Source: JTS-RE9 sp964649195
GTDB taxonomy: Bacteria; Planctomycetota; Phycisphaerae; Phycisphaerales; Phycisphaeraceae
Direction: 5' to 3'
Assembly: GCA_964649195.1 (NCBI GenBank)
Contig: CAZYPK010000107.1
Span: 1-18,193 of the forward strand
DNA length: 18,193 nucleotides
Shown: positions 8,982 to 16,611 of the stretch, piece by piece
Position numbering within the stretch: position 1 is the first letter of the stretch
Layout: every line of letters begins with the position of its first letter
Made by a program: the position numbers and the translations under genes
Notes under the pieces: generated by a model
Database searches by the model: none
Told to the model about the DNA's origin: nothing
Seen by the model: only the letters and a program-made list of their open reading frames with translations

Positions 8982-10454
8982 ATGAATCCTTCCCATCCGC
9001 ACGCCGTTTCATCCCCTTCGCGCCGCCACTTCCTGCTCGATTCCTCCATCGGTCTCGGCTCGGTCGCGCTGACGTGGATGCTCCATCGCCACGCCCACGC
9101 CGCGCCCCCGGGCACGACCCCGGGCACGGCCCCTTCAAGGGGCCGTGCCTTCGTGGATCCCCACTTCACCCCGCGCGCCAAGCGCATCATCCAGATTTTC
9201 TGCGCCGGCGGCGTGAGCCACATCGACACCTTCGATTACAAAGCCGATCTCGCCCGCTTCCACGGAAAAACGCTGGAAAACAAGGGCGAAAACAAGGGCT
9301 TCTTCGGCCAGCCCGGCAGGGTGATGCAAAGCCCCTACGCCTTCAAACAGCGCGGCCAAAGCGGCGCGTGGGTCAGCGATCTGCTGCCCAACATCGCCAG
9401 GGTGGCCGATGATCTTGCCTTCATCAAGTCGATGGTCTCCAAGTCCAACAACCACACGCCCGCCACGTTTCAGATGAACAGCGGCTTCACGCTCAACGGC
9501 TTCCCCAGCATGGGCGCGTGGCTCAGCTACGGCCTGGGCACGGTCAACGAAAACCTGCCCACGTTTGTCGTGCTCCCCGATCCCGCCGGCCTGCCCGCAG
9601 GCGGATCGATCAACTGGACCGCGGGCTTTCTTCCCGCCTCGCATCAGGGCGTCGCGTTGCGCACGCAGATGGGCGGCGAGCCGATTGAGGATCTTCAGAC
9701 ACCCGGCGAAGTGAAGCAGCCGACGCGCGACGCCGGCCTCGCGTTTTTGCAGCGGATGAACAGTGAATACGCCGTCGCCAACCCCGGCGATTCATCCCTG
9801 GCCGCCCGCGTCCGCTCCTACGAGCTGGCCGCCCGGATGCAGACCACCGTGCCCGAGGCGACGAACATCGAAAGCGAAACCGAAGCCACGCGCGAAGCCT
9901 ATGGCCTGAACAACAAGGCATGCGCCGGCTTTGGCCGAAACTGCCTGCTGGCCCGTCGCCTCATCGAGCGCGGCGTGCGGTTCGTGCAACTGTTCAACGG
10001 CGGCGCGTTCGGCTCGCCGCGCATCAACTGGGACGCCCACGAATCGATCCCCGAAAACCACGGCAAGATGGCCGCCACGATGGATCAGCCCGTGGCCGCC
10101 CTCATCGCCGACCTCAAGCAGCGCGGCATGCTCGACGACACCCTCGTCGTCTGGTGTACCGAGTTCGGCCGCGGCCCCGCCACGCAGGGCATCGGCAAGC
10201 CCGGCCGCGATCACCACCCCGACGCCTTCACCTGCTTCTTCGCCGGCGCCGGCGTCAGGAAGGGCATCTCCCACGGCGCCAGTGACGAGGTGGGCTACTT
10301 CGCCACCGAAAACCCCGTCACCATCTACGACTTCCACGCCACCATCCTGCACCTGCTGGGCCTGGATCACACGAAGCTCAGCTACTATCACAACGGCATC
10401 CAGCGAAGGCTCACCGATGTACACGGGCATGTGGTCAAGGGCATCCTGATGTGA
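8982..10454 (+). CDS. Tat-exported DUF1501 protein
   Basis: A 490-residue DUF1501 protein, a sulfatase/phosphatase-like fold of unproven activity found next to DUF1549/DUF1553 cytochromes across planctomycetes. The N-terminus carries a twin-arginine signal (SRRHFLLDSS, then a hydrophobic segment to about residue 45), so it is probably folded before export. Family motifs include IIQIFCAGGVSHIDTFDYK, VSKSNNHTPATFQMNSG, WCTEFGRGPATQG and GRDHHPDAFTCFFAG, with the end VYDF-like TIYDFHATILHLLGLDHTKL. The start at 8982 puts the Tat motif near the N-terminus; its ribosome binding site is weak (GAG), which suits translational coupling to the cytochrome gene 58 bp upstream. It is not broken or fused. 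Confidence 0.93.
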   Translation: MNPSHPHAVSSPSRRHFLLDSSIGLGSVALTWMLHRHAHAAPPGTTPGTAPSRGRAFVDPHFTPRAKRIIQIFCAGGVSHIDTFDYKADLARFHGKTLENKGENKGFFGQPGRVMQSPYAFKQRGQSGAWVSDLLPNIARVADDLAFIKSMVSKSNNHTPATFQMNSGFTLNGFPSMGAWLSYGLGTVNENLPTFVVLPDPAGLPAGGSINWTAGFLPASHQGVALRTQMGGEPIEDLQTPGEVKQPTRDAGLAFLQRMNSEYAVANPGDSSLAARVRSYELAARMQTTVPEATNIESETEATREAYGLNNKACAGFGRNCLLARRLIERGVRFVQLFNGGAFGSPRINWDAHESIPENHGKMAATMDQPVAALIADLKQRGMLDDTLVVWCTEFGRGPATQGIGKPGRDHHPDAFTCFFAGAGVRKGISHGASDEVGYFATENPVTIYDFHATILHLLGLDHTKLSYYHNGIQRRLTDVHGHVVKGILM

Positions 10455-10469
10455 AGGACTTTGACGGCC

Positions 10470-10594
10470 GGGTGGCTGGGGCTGAGTCCGCGAAGCCCCG
10501 GCCCAGACGCACGAAGCAAGGTGGCGCAACTGAAGGCTGAAGGCTGAAGGTCACCGGGCCGGGGCTTGCGCAGAGCCTCCAGCCCCAGCCACCC
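10470..10594. repeat. Family A palindromic repeat, copy A3 (inverted orientation)
   Basis: Left arm GGGTGGCTGGGGCTGAG at 10470; right arm ends at 10594. The interior is the reverse complement of the A1/A2 core (CGCACGAAGCAAGGTGGCGC), followed by three exact 7-bp units CTGAAGG (10530-10550). So A3 lies in the opposite orientation. Its two arms differ: the left has GAGTCCGCGAAG, the right corresponds to GGAGGCTCTGCGCAAG. It begins 15 bp after the DUF1501 stop and could end that transcript. The remaining sequence to 10736 holds no gene; TAAAAT at 10632-10637 is a possible -10 without a convincing -35. Confidence 0.93.
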
Positions 10595-10736
10595 ATCGCA
10601 GACTCAGCCACCCGACACACGACAAGTCGCCTAAAATGCGGGAACGCTATCCGGGCGATGGCATCGGTCAATCTTTCCATGCCGTGCGGCTCATCGATCC
10701 ATCGTGTTCCCAAAACCCAAAGCAGGAGGCTGATTC

Positions 10737-12206
10737 ATGTTTTCAGTGCAAAATCGCGCAGGTTTTCCGGTCGTGGCCTTGTTGGTTTCGACGTTGTTTT
10801 CCGCGACGGTTCGCGCGGAGGTGAAGCTGCCTTCGATCCTCGGCAGTGGCATGGTGCTCCAGCAGGAGATGGAGACGCCGATCTGGGGCTGGGCGGACAA
10901 GGGCGAGGAAGTCACCGTGACTTTTGCCGGGCAGACGAAGACGGCGACGGCGGACGACGATGGCAAGTGGAGCGTCAGGCTCGACAAACTCAAGGCTTCC
11001 GCCCAGGGCAGGCCGCTCATCATCAACGGCAAAAACAAAATCGAACTGGCCGATGTGCTCGTGGGCGAGGTCTGGATATGCTCCGGCCAGTCGAACATGG
11101 AATGGAGCATCGCGCAGTCGCTCAACGGCAAGGAGGAAGTCGCCGCCAGCGATCATCCGCAGATTCGCCTGTTCAACGTGCAGGGCCATCTCACCTCGCC
11201 CACGCCCAACGACAACTGCCCCGGCAACTGGGTCGTATGCGGCCCCAAGACTTCGGGCGGTTTTTCAGCCGTGGGTTATTTCTTCGGCCGCAGATTGCAG
11301 AAGGAGCTGAACGTCCCCATCGGGCTGGTCGGTTCCAACTGGGGCGGCACGCGCATCGAACCCTGGACCACCGTCGATGGTTTCAAGGCGGTGCCTGAAC
11401 TGAAGAATCTCGCGGCACAGGTCGAGAAGATCGCCCAGGACAAAAGCAAGGTCTCCGGCACCACCCCCGGCGCCATCTGCAACGCCATGATCCTCCCGCT
11501 GGCCCCCTTCGCCATGCGCGGCGCCATCTGGTACCAGGGCGAATCCAACGGCGGCGAAGGCGAATCCTATTACCACAAGACCGTCGCCCTCGTCGAAGGC
11601 TGGCGCAAACTCTTCAATCCCGAACTCGCCTTCTACTGGGTCCAGCTCGCCGACTTCCAGGCCCCCAACAACGACCCCGCAGGCGGCAACGGCTGGGCCA
11701 AGCTCCGCGAAGCGCAGCGCAAGGCGCTGAACATCAAGCACACCGGCATGGCGGTCATCATCGACATCGGCGAAGCCAAGGACATCCACCCGCGCAACAA
11801 GCAGGATGTGGGTCATCGTCTGGCGCAGTGGGCGCTGCATCAGACCTACGGCAAAAAGGACCTCGTCCCCTGCGGCCCGCTCTTCAAGTCCATCAAGGTC
11901 GAAGGCGACGCCATCCGCGTCAGCTTCGATCACGTGGGCGGCGGCATGATCATCGGTGACAAAAAGGGCCTTGAACCGGTCAAGGAAATCAAGGATGGCA
12001 AGCTCGCCCGCTTCGCCATCGCCGGCGAGGACAAAAAATGGTTCTGGGCCGATGCGACGATCGATGGCGACACGGTGGTCGTCAAGTCCGCCGATGTCGC
12101 CAAGCCTGTCGCGGTGCGCTATGCCTTCTCGATGAATCCCGAAGGGGCGAACCTTTACAACAGGGAAGGCATCCCCGCGTCGCCGTTCCGTTCCGATGAC
12201 TGGTGA
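10737..12206 (+). CDS. Secreted sialate O-acetylesterase (SGNH/SASA family)
   Basis: A 489-residue secreted esterase predicted to remove O-acetyl groups from sialic acids or, in environmental bacteria, other acetylated sugars. Signal peptide about 1-27 (VVALLVSTLFSATVRA). The N-terminal beta domain has LPSILGSGMVLQQEMETPIWGW. The SGNH core has the nucleophile block CSGQSNMEW with Ser119, the AIWYQGESN block at about 263-271, and the catalytic pair Asp349/His351 in DIHPRNK. A C-terminal beta part follows (AVRYAFSMNPEGANLYN). The start is secure: AGGAGG lies 7 nt upstream. The gene is intact and of normal length. It lies between the cytochrome operon and another esterase, which suggests action on the same acetylated polysaccharide; the substrate is inferred. 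Confidence 0.93.
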   Translation: MFSVQNRAGFPVVALLVSTLFSATVRAEVKLPSILGSGMVLQQEMETPIWGWADKGEEVTVTFAGQTKTATADDDGKWSVRLDKLKASAQGRPLIINGKNKIELADVLVGEVWICSGQSNMEWSIAQSLNGKEEVAASDHPQIRLFNVQGHLTSPTPNDNCPGNWVVCGPKTSGGFSAVGYFFGRRLQKELNVPIGLVGSNWGGTRIEPWTTVDGFKAVPELKNLAAQVEKIAQDKSKVSGTTPGAICNAMILPLAPFAMRGAIWYQGESNGGEGESYYHKTVALVEGWRKLFNPELAFYWVQLADFQAPNNDPAGGNGWAKLREAQRKALNIKHTGMAVIIDIGEAKDIHPRNKQDVGHRLAQWALHQTYGKKDLVPCGPLFKSIKVEGDAIRVSFDHVGGGMIIGDKKGLEPVKEIKDGKLARFAIAGEDKKWFWADATIDGDTVVVKSADVAKPVAVRYAFSMNPEGANLYNREGIPASPFRSDDW

Positions 12207-12217
12207 GCGTTGATTCC

Positions 12218-12251
12218 GATGGCGGGTTGCGTTTCACAAACGCCCGTCATC
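12218..12251. terminator. Hairpin between convergent genes, possible bidirectional terminator
   Basis: An inner perfect stem GCGTTT/AAACGC (12229-12234 with 12238-12243) with a 3-nt loop is extended by an outer 8-bp stem with one G-T pair (12218-12225 with 12244-12251) after a 3-nt bulge. It lies 12 bp after the esterase stop and covers the stop codon of the convergent lipoprotein gene. There is no T tract on either side, so termination would be weak or factor-dependent. Confidence 0.45.
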
Positions 12252-12546
12252 GATTGGCTGAGGCATCGACCGCCCGCTCGTAGGCGAGATTTCTCATGCG
12301 GGCGCGGTGGCCCGCCTCGTGCGACTGATCCATCAGCCTGACCGCGCCGCCGGCCAGTTCCACGCCGCTTTGCGCCACGCTGACGCCCGCCTGGGCGATG
12401 CCGATCGAATGTTTCGTGCCGGCAACGCTGAGCGATCCCAGCCCGTGGGCGATCTGAAAGGTCGTCCCCACCGCGCTGGAGACCGCGCCGCAGCCGCCCA
12501 GTGACAGAACCGTGATCGCCATCGATATCGTGACTGTTCTTGACAT
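12247..12546 (-). CDS. Small putative lipoprotein of unknown function
   Basis: A 99-residue protein I do not recognise. It has a typical lipoprotein signal: MSRTVTISMAITVLSLGGC, with a lipobox LGGC and lipid-acceptor Cys19. The mature part is small, rich in Ala, Gly, Ser and Val, with a predicted helical stretch (SIGIAQAGVSVAQSGVELAG) and a basic C-terminal part (HRARMRNLAYERAVDAS). The start at 12546 has GGAGG 5 nt upstream; earlier in-frame ATGs at 12573 and 12702 lack a ribosome binding site. It is transcribed toward the sialate esterase gene and separated from it by 40 bp with a hairpin. It could sit in the outer or inner membrane leaflet; no role is assigned. Confidence 0.65.
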   Translation of the reverse strand: MSRTVTISMAITVLSLGGCGAVSSAVGTTFQIAHGLGSLSVAGTKHSIGIAQAGVSVAQSGVELAGGAVRLMDQSHEAGHRARMRNLAYERAVDASANR

Positions 12547-12765
12547 GACCGCCTCCGGAGACACCCGTGCCATCGGAACCTTCCGCAACCCTGAATCGCG
12601 GGTTTCATCGTGACGATTGAAGTAATCGAAATGAACCGGATCGCCGCAAGCATAAGCGAAGGTTTGTCTCGATCTGATGCGAAGCCGCTTGGTGCAATCC
12701 ACACAGACCGTACAGGTGTGTCCATTTTTTGTGGCAGCGCAAAACGTCGCCCGCCTCCGGGGGTT

Positions 12766-12823
12766 TGAGAATTTTGGGGTGAGTGAGAATTTTTGGGTGG
12801 ATGGTGTGAGAAGTTTTGGGTGG
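12766..12823. repeat. Three tandem partial copies of the extended family A left end
   Basis: TGAGAATTTTGGGGTG (12766), TGAGAATTTTTGGGTGG (12784) and TGAGAAGTTTTGGGTGG (12807) are successive versions of one motif. The last one leads straight into the left arm of A4. The same motif (TGAGAACTTTTGGGTGG) leads into A2 at 2377. It is therefore the true outer end of family A in these copies. Confidence 0.8.
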
Positions 12824-12919
12824 CTGGGGCTGAGGCTCTGCGAAGCCCCGGCTCTTCCCGCTCTTCCCGCTCTTCCGGCTCACCTTGCCGGGGCTTCGCG
12901 GACTCAGCCCCAGCCACCC
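12818..12919. repeat. Family A palindromic repeat, copy A4 (nonamer interior)
   Basis: Arms run from 12818 (GGGTGGCTGGGGCTGAG) and end at 12919. The left arm has the GAGGCTCTGCGAAG variant, the right arm corresponds to GAGTCCGCGAAG. The interior is short and replaces the usual heptamers with three 9-bp units GCTCTTCCC/GCTCTTCCG (12851-12877), followed by a remnant of the family core (CACCTTG). It lies 93 bp upstream of the esterase start. Confidence 0.92.
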
Positions 12920-12932
12920 AGCGACTCCCCCT

Positions 12933-12995
12933 GCTCTTCTTGCTCTTCTTGCTCTTCTTGCTCTTCCGGCTCTCCTCGCTCCCCCCGCTCCCCCC
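12933..12995. repeat. Seven-copy 9-bp array abutting the esterase ribosome binding site
   Basis: Seven consecutive 9-bp units starting GCTC: three GCTCTTCTT, then GCTCTTCCG, GCTCTCCTC and two GCTCCCCCC. The plus strand is almost pure pyrimidine apart from one G per unit. The array ends 5 bp before the AAGAGG that serves the esterase gene. The same unit type fills the interior of A4 just upstream. The rest of the 12547-12765 interval shows no gene. Confidence 0.93.
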
Positions 12996-13012
12996 GCTCA
13001 AGAGGCCCACCT

Positions 13013-13903
13013 ATGGATTCAATGAAACCCCTGATCGTTTCCCTGCTGTTGGCGATGCTGACCCATCAAGCCATCGCCGGCGATCCCGTCGATGTCTGGC
13101 CGGACATGGCCCCCGGAGAGACGACGCGAAACATCGGTGAAACACTCCCCTTTCGCCAAGGCGAGACGCCGCCCGTCACCCGCGTCACCAACATCACCCG
13201 CCCGACCTTCACCGTGCATCCGCCCGAAAAACCCAACGGCGCCGCGGTGCTGATCCTGCCCGGCGGCGCTTATGCCAGGGTCGTGACCAGCAAGGAGGGA
13301 ACCGACATCGCAACCTGGCTCAACGAACAGGGCGTCACCGCGTTCGTGCTCAGCTACCGAACCAGCGACAAGGGGACCGCGGGCTGGCGGAAGCCGTTGC
13401 AGGATGCCCAGCGAGCCATGTCCCTGATTCGATCCGAGGCGGACCGATGGAAAATCGCCGGGGATCGCATCGGCATCATGGGATTTTCCGCCGGCGGCAA
13501 CGCGGCGGCCCGGCTGCTGTGCGACGGCGGCAAGCCGGCTTACGACCGCATCGATGCCGTCGATGACGTCCCGCATCGCCCCGACTTCGCCATGCTCATT
13601 TATCCCTGGGCGCTCTACGACCCCAAACGCGACGCCCTGATTGAAGCGGTCACGATTCCAAGGAATTGCCCGCCGACGTTTTTCGTCCACACCGATGACG
13701 ATGGCGCGACCTCCTTGAGTTCCGTGCTGTTTTACGCCGGCCTCAAAAAACTTTCGATCCCCGCGGAACTGCACATCTACGGCAAAGGCGGCCACGGCTA
13801 CGGCATGCGCGAGATCAAGGACTCCAACATCGCCACATGGCCCCGATTCGCAGCCCACTGGCTTGAAAGCAGAGGACTGCTGCGCGAGACATCATCCCGT
13901 TGA
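13013..13903 (+). CDS. Secreted alpha/beta-hydrolase esterase (acetylxylan-esterase-like)
   Basis: A 296-residue exported carbohydrate-esterase-like alpha/beta hydrolase. Signal peptide about 1-23 (MKPLIVSLLLAMLTHQAIAG, from the second Met). The oxyanion region is AVLILPGGAYARV; the nucleophile elbow is GFSAGG with Ser159; the acid is probably one of Asp228-230 in FVHTDDDGA; the base is His261 in KGGHGYGM. This arrangement fits the secreted esterase/dienelactone-hydrolase-like enzymes that deacetylate xylan or similar polymers. The start at 13013 has AAGAGG 7 nt upstream; a second ATG at 13022 is possible. The open frame continues upstream only through repeat DNA. Its promoter must lie within or before the A4/nonamer repeat block. 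The substrate is inferred from the family and the neighbouring sialate-type acetylesterase. Confidence 0.88.
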   Translation: MDSMKPLIVSLLLAMLTHQAIAGDPVDVWPDMAPGETTRNIGETLPFRQGETPPVTRVTNITRPTFTVHPPEKPNGAAVLILPGGAYARVVTSKEGTDIATWLNEQGVTAFVLSYRTSDKGTAGWRKPLQDAQRAMSLIRSEADRWKIAGDRIGIMGFSAGGNAAARLLCDGGKPAYDRIDAVDDVPHRPDFAMLIYPWALYDPKRDALIEAVTIPRNCPPTFFVHTDDDGATSLSSVLFYAGLKKLSIPAELHIYGKGGHGYGMREIKDSNIATWPRFAAHWLESRGLLRETSSR

Positions 13904-13912
13904 ATCGCATTG

Positions 13913-13921
13913 TGGTATGAT
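13913..13921 (+). promoter_or_regulatory. Extended -10 promoter candidate for the restriction-modification genes
   Basis: TGGTATGAT forms an extended -10 element (TG-N-TATGAT). A TTGAAT at 13900-13905 is only 10 bp upstream, too close to act as a -35, so the promoter would depend on the extended -10. Transcription would start about 40 nt before the endonuclease gene. Confidence 0.4.
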
Positions 13922-13970
13922 TTTGGCAAGTCAATGATCGGACTGCCACTCAAGGACGAGATCAATTGCG

Positions 13971-15041
13971 ATGGCGAAGTCATACAGGGAAACGATCGAC
14001 GAACTGGTTCGTGGACTGCCGCTTGAGATCGACTTTGATGTTCAAATGAGCGGCCGCCCGCCATCAATGGCCAGTTCGGAGTTTCTGACCAACAAGGAAC
14101 AAGGTGATTGGGCTGAATCCGTCATCCATCAGGCGATCAATGAATCGGTGAAGGATTATTGCGCCGTCCGATATGGCCGGTCCGAGGCACTTTCGGCGGG
14201 CGATCCGGGATTCTCCGAATTTTATAAAACCTATCAGGATGAATTGAACCGGATCGGGAAGCGTCCCGACCTGTTGATATTTCACCGGTCCGAAATTCCC
14301 GATCCGTCGAATGTTTCACTTGATGATGATCTGGTCCGTCGCGCTGTTGCGGCGATTGAGGTCCGATCCAGCAGTTTTCTCGCAAATCGATACGCGACCT
14401 ACATGAACGAAAGGGTTGCGGCGGCGCAGAAACAATGCGCCGTTCTGCGAAAACTCGTGCTGGAAGAGCCGTATTCCACCGCATTGCTTGAGAAAAATCC
14501 TCAGATACACCAACTCCTTTCAAATGCTTCCGAAGCAACATTCCGGGAATTGGATTTCCGCCTGAGCAGTTGGTCTTCCTCACCCGTGCTTAGAACGCTC
14601 AGTGAGTATCTCAAGACGCTCAAAAGCCAGATCAAAACGCTTCATCGTCGGGATTACCTGAGCATCACCCCGAAACTTGAGGATATTGCGCTGGTCAATC
14701 GCTGGGTCCGGCATTACGGTGTTCGTCACCACTATTTACAGGTGTTTTTCGACAAGGCATACGTTATTCCCTTTCGTCAAATACTCGAAATATGCTCCGA
14801 TCCGGCAAAGGAAGGAGCGGTCTTTTCCGTGGAGCGTGATGTCAAGAACCAGGGCAAGACGACGATCAAGGTGAATGTCGAGATCGGCTCCGAAATCGTG
14901 GGGAAAATAGAAATGCCGAAGCACTGGTCCGCAATGAAAGAACTGGATCGCGGCCGGTTGCTCTTCTATGTCACCTTTGCCGGGGGCAGGGGATATCTCG
15001 ATGTTGACCTCTTCGAGAAGGAGGTCATTCATGAGAAATGA
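13971..15041 (+). CDS. Type II restriction endonuclease, AccI-like
   Basis: A 356-residue protein resembling the AccI family of type II endonucleases (AccI cuts GT^MKAC). The resemblance rests on SEFLTNKEQGDWAE (about 36-49), RYGRSEALSAGDPGFSEFY and KRPDLLIF followed by AIEVRSSSF. The last two supply a PD-(D/E)XK-like core: Asp100, then Glu130-Val-Arg132, with Arg where Lys is more common. The C-terminal part is predicted mixed alpha/beta and probably reads DNA. Its gene overlaps the start of a methyltransferase gene by 11 bp, the normal arrangement for a restriction pair. The ribosome binding site is modest (GAG 10 nt upstream). Base composition is visibly less GC-rich than the flanking genes, which suggests horizontal transfer. 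The family call is from memory of motifs; the exact cut site is unproven. Confidence 0.78.
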   Translation: MAKSYRETIDELVRGLPLEIDFDVQMSGRPPSMASSEFLTNKEQGDWAESVIHQAINESVKDYCAVRYGRSEALSAGDPGFSEFYKTYQDELNRIGKRPDLLIFHRSEIPDPSNVSLDDDLVRRAVAAIEVRSSSFLANRYATYMNERVAAAQKQCAVLRKLVLEEPYSTALLEKNPQIHQLLSNASEATFRELDFRLSSWSSSPVLRTLSEYLKTLKSQIKTLHRRDYLSITPKLEDIALVNRWVRHYGVRHHYLQVFFDKAYVIPFRQILEICSDPAKEGAVFSVERDVKNQGKTTIKVNVEIGSEIVGKIEMPKHWSAMKELDRGRLLFYVTFAGGRGYLDVDLFEKEVIHEK

Positions 15042-16611
15042 CCTACCGTCATCCTACATTGGAAAAGTGGGCGAGGAACACGCGCGGCTCGCGGGACAGG
15101 TCTTTACCGAAAGCGGCGTCGCATCTTTCATGGTCAACTGGGTTCTGAGCTCAGGCATCAAAACCATCTACGATCCCTGTGCCGGTCTTGGAGCGTTCTT
15201 CGAGGCAGCCGCGGATTTTCCGAACATCCAATGCACAGGCTCGGAGATCGACGGGAAGATTCTGGAACACGGGAAGACCCACATGGCTCTCCTTGGGGCC
15301 AGGGTTGCGCATGAAGATTACCTGTCATCGTGGGGGCGAAAACATGCCGGCATCGTATGCAACCCTCCGTACATGCGGTTTCAGAAGTTCGTGAATCGCG
15401 GCGGCGTACACAAGCATTTCGAGAAGCACCTTGGCGTAAGACTGTCCGGCTATACCAACATCGCTTCCATGTTTCTGCTCAAATCGCTTTCGGAGATGGC
15501 GGACAACGCAAGGCTGGCCTTCATCATGCCGCTTGAGTTTCTGAATGCCGGTTATGGTGAGAAGGTGAAAGCCGCACTGCTGGAACGAGGTCGCCTGCGG
15601 ACCATCATACGCCTCAACTGCGAACGGGAGGTTTTTCCTGATGTCATAACCTCGGTCGGCATCCTGCTGGCGGAAAGTTCTTCGCCCGCCCAGCGTGTGA
15701 GGTTCCATACGATCGATGACCTGAGCGGATTACCTACCGTATTGCATACGGACCCCGTAGCCGATGTTTCTCTCGCGGAACTGCTCCCCGGCGACAAGTG
15801 GCTTCGCCATTTCCGTCCACAGAAAGTGAATTGCCAGGCCGGTCTGTTGCAGCCGCTTTCGCATTACGGACGGTTCAGTCGCGGCATTGCGACCGGTGCA
15901 AACGAATTTTTCATACTTTCGCAGTCGCGGATCAATGAACTGAAACTGCGAAAAGACGAGGCGGTTCCCTGCATTACGCGAAGCTCTCAAATTTGCGGCA
16001 GCACATTCGGGAACGCCGACTTCACCGCCCTAAGCCGGCAGGACAAGGGTGTTTTTCTTTTGAATGTCGGACGAACCGCTTCCGATGCGGCGGTCCATTA
16101 CATTCGCAGCGGTGAAACATGCGAATACCATCTGCGATTTCTTACAAAACATCGCAATCCCTGGTATCGAATCGAATCGCGGACACCTTCCCCGATTCTC
16201 TTTGGCGTGTTCTCGCGCGGAGGATACAAAGTCATCCGCAATCGAAGTGGCGCTTTGAACCTGACTTGTTATCACGGCTTTCAACCCAACCTCTTTGGCG
16301 CCCCATATCTGGACCAACTGTTTCTATATCTGAACTCGAAAGCCGGCCGCCGGATTCTTACGCTGAGCATGCGGGAATATGGTGACAAACTCGACAAATT
16401 CGAACCCAACGATCTGAACGATGCGCTCGTTCCAACACCGGCGTTCTTCGAATCCATCGGCAAGGATGTCGTCGATCGCGCCATGAACAATGTCGCGTCA
16501 AGCGGCCAACCACCGGCGGACATCGAGCGGCTTTTCCATCAGCTTCTGATCGAAGAGGCGGAAGCGGACGCCATCAAACATTTCACATCCCCTTCAACTG
16601 CCTTCGCATGA
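15031..16611 (+). CDS. N6-adenine DNA methyltransferase of the restriction pair
   Basis: A 526-residue S-adenosylmethionine-dependent DNA methyltransferase. Motif I is YDPCAGLGAFFEA (Asp48 to Gly54) and motif IV is NPPY at 111-114, the mark of N6-adenine enzymes. A helical region with IMPLEFLNAGYGEKVK follows, and the C-terminal half is the likely target-recognition domain. The size fits single-chain type II methyltransferases such as that of AccI. The start at 15031 is secure: AAGGAGG lies 6 nt upstream, within the endonuclease gene, so the two are translationally coupled and overlap by 11 bp. The ORF could be extended upstream to 14968 but without a ribosome binding site. Its last 29 bp overlap the 3' end of the convergent acyl-CoA synthetase gene. 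It protects the host from the partner nuclease. Confidence 0.9.
   Translation: MRNDLPSSYIGKVGEEHARLAGQVFTESGVASFMVNWVLSSGIKTIYDPCAGLGAFFEAAADFPNIQCTGSEIDGKILEHGKTHMALLGARVAHEDYLSSWGRKHAGIVCNPPYMRFQKFVNRGGVHKHFEKHLGVRLSGYTNIASMFLLKSLSEMADNARLAFIMPLEFLNAGYGEKVKAALLERGRLRTIIRLNCEREVFPDVITSVGILLAESSSPAQRVRFHTIDDLSGLPTVLHTDPVADVSLAELLPGDKWLRHFRPQKVNCQAGLLQPLSHYGRFSRGIATGANEFFILSQSRINELKLRKDEAVPCITRSSQICGSTFGNADFTALSRQDKGVFLLNVGRTASDAAVHYIRSGETCEYHLRFLTKHRNPWYRIESRTPSPILFGVFSRGGYKVIRNRSGALNLTCYHGFQPNLFGAPYLDQLFLYLNSKAGRRILTLSMREYGDKLDKFEPNDLNDALVPTPAFFESIGKDVVDRAMNNVASSGQPPADIERLFHQLLIEEAEADAIKHFTSPSTAFA

Noticed and set aside
12247..12702. Longer 151-residue version of the small lipoprotein
   Set aside because: The lipoprotein signal begins at residue 53 of that frame and has its own GGAGG. 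A lipobox that far inside would not function.
12677..13012. Upstream extension of the esterase frame through the A4 and nonamer repeats
   Set aside because: The extension reads as repeat-derived low-complexity protein and would place the signal peptide in the interior. The ATG at 13013 has its own ribosome binding site.
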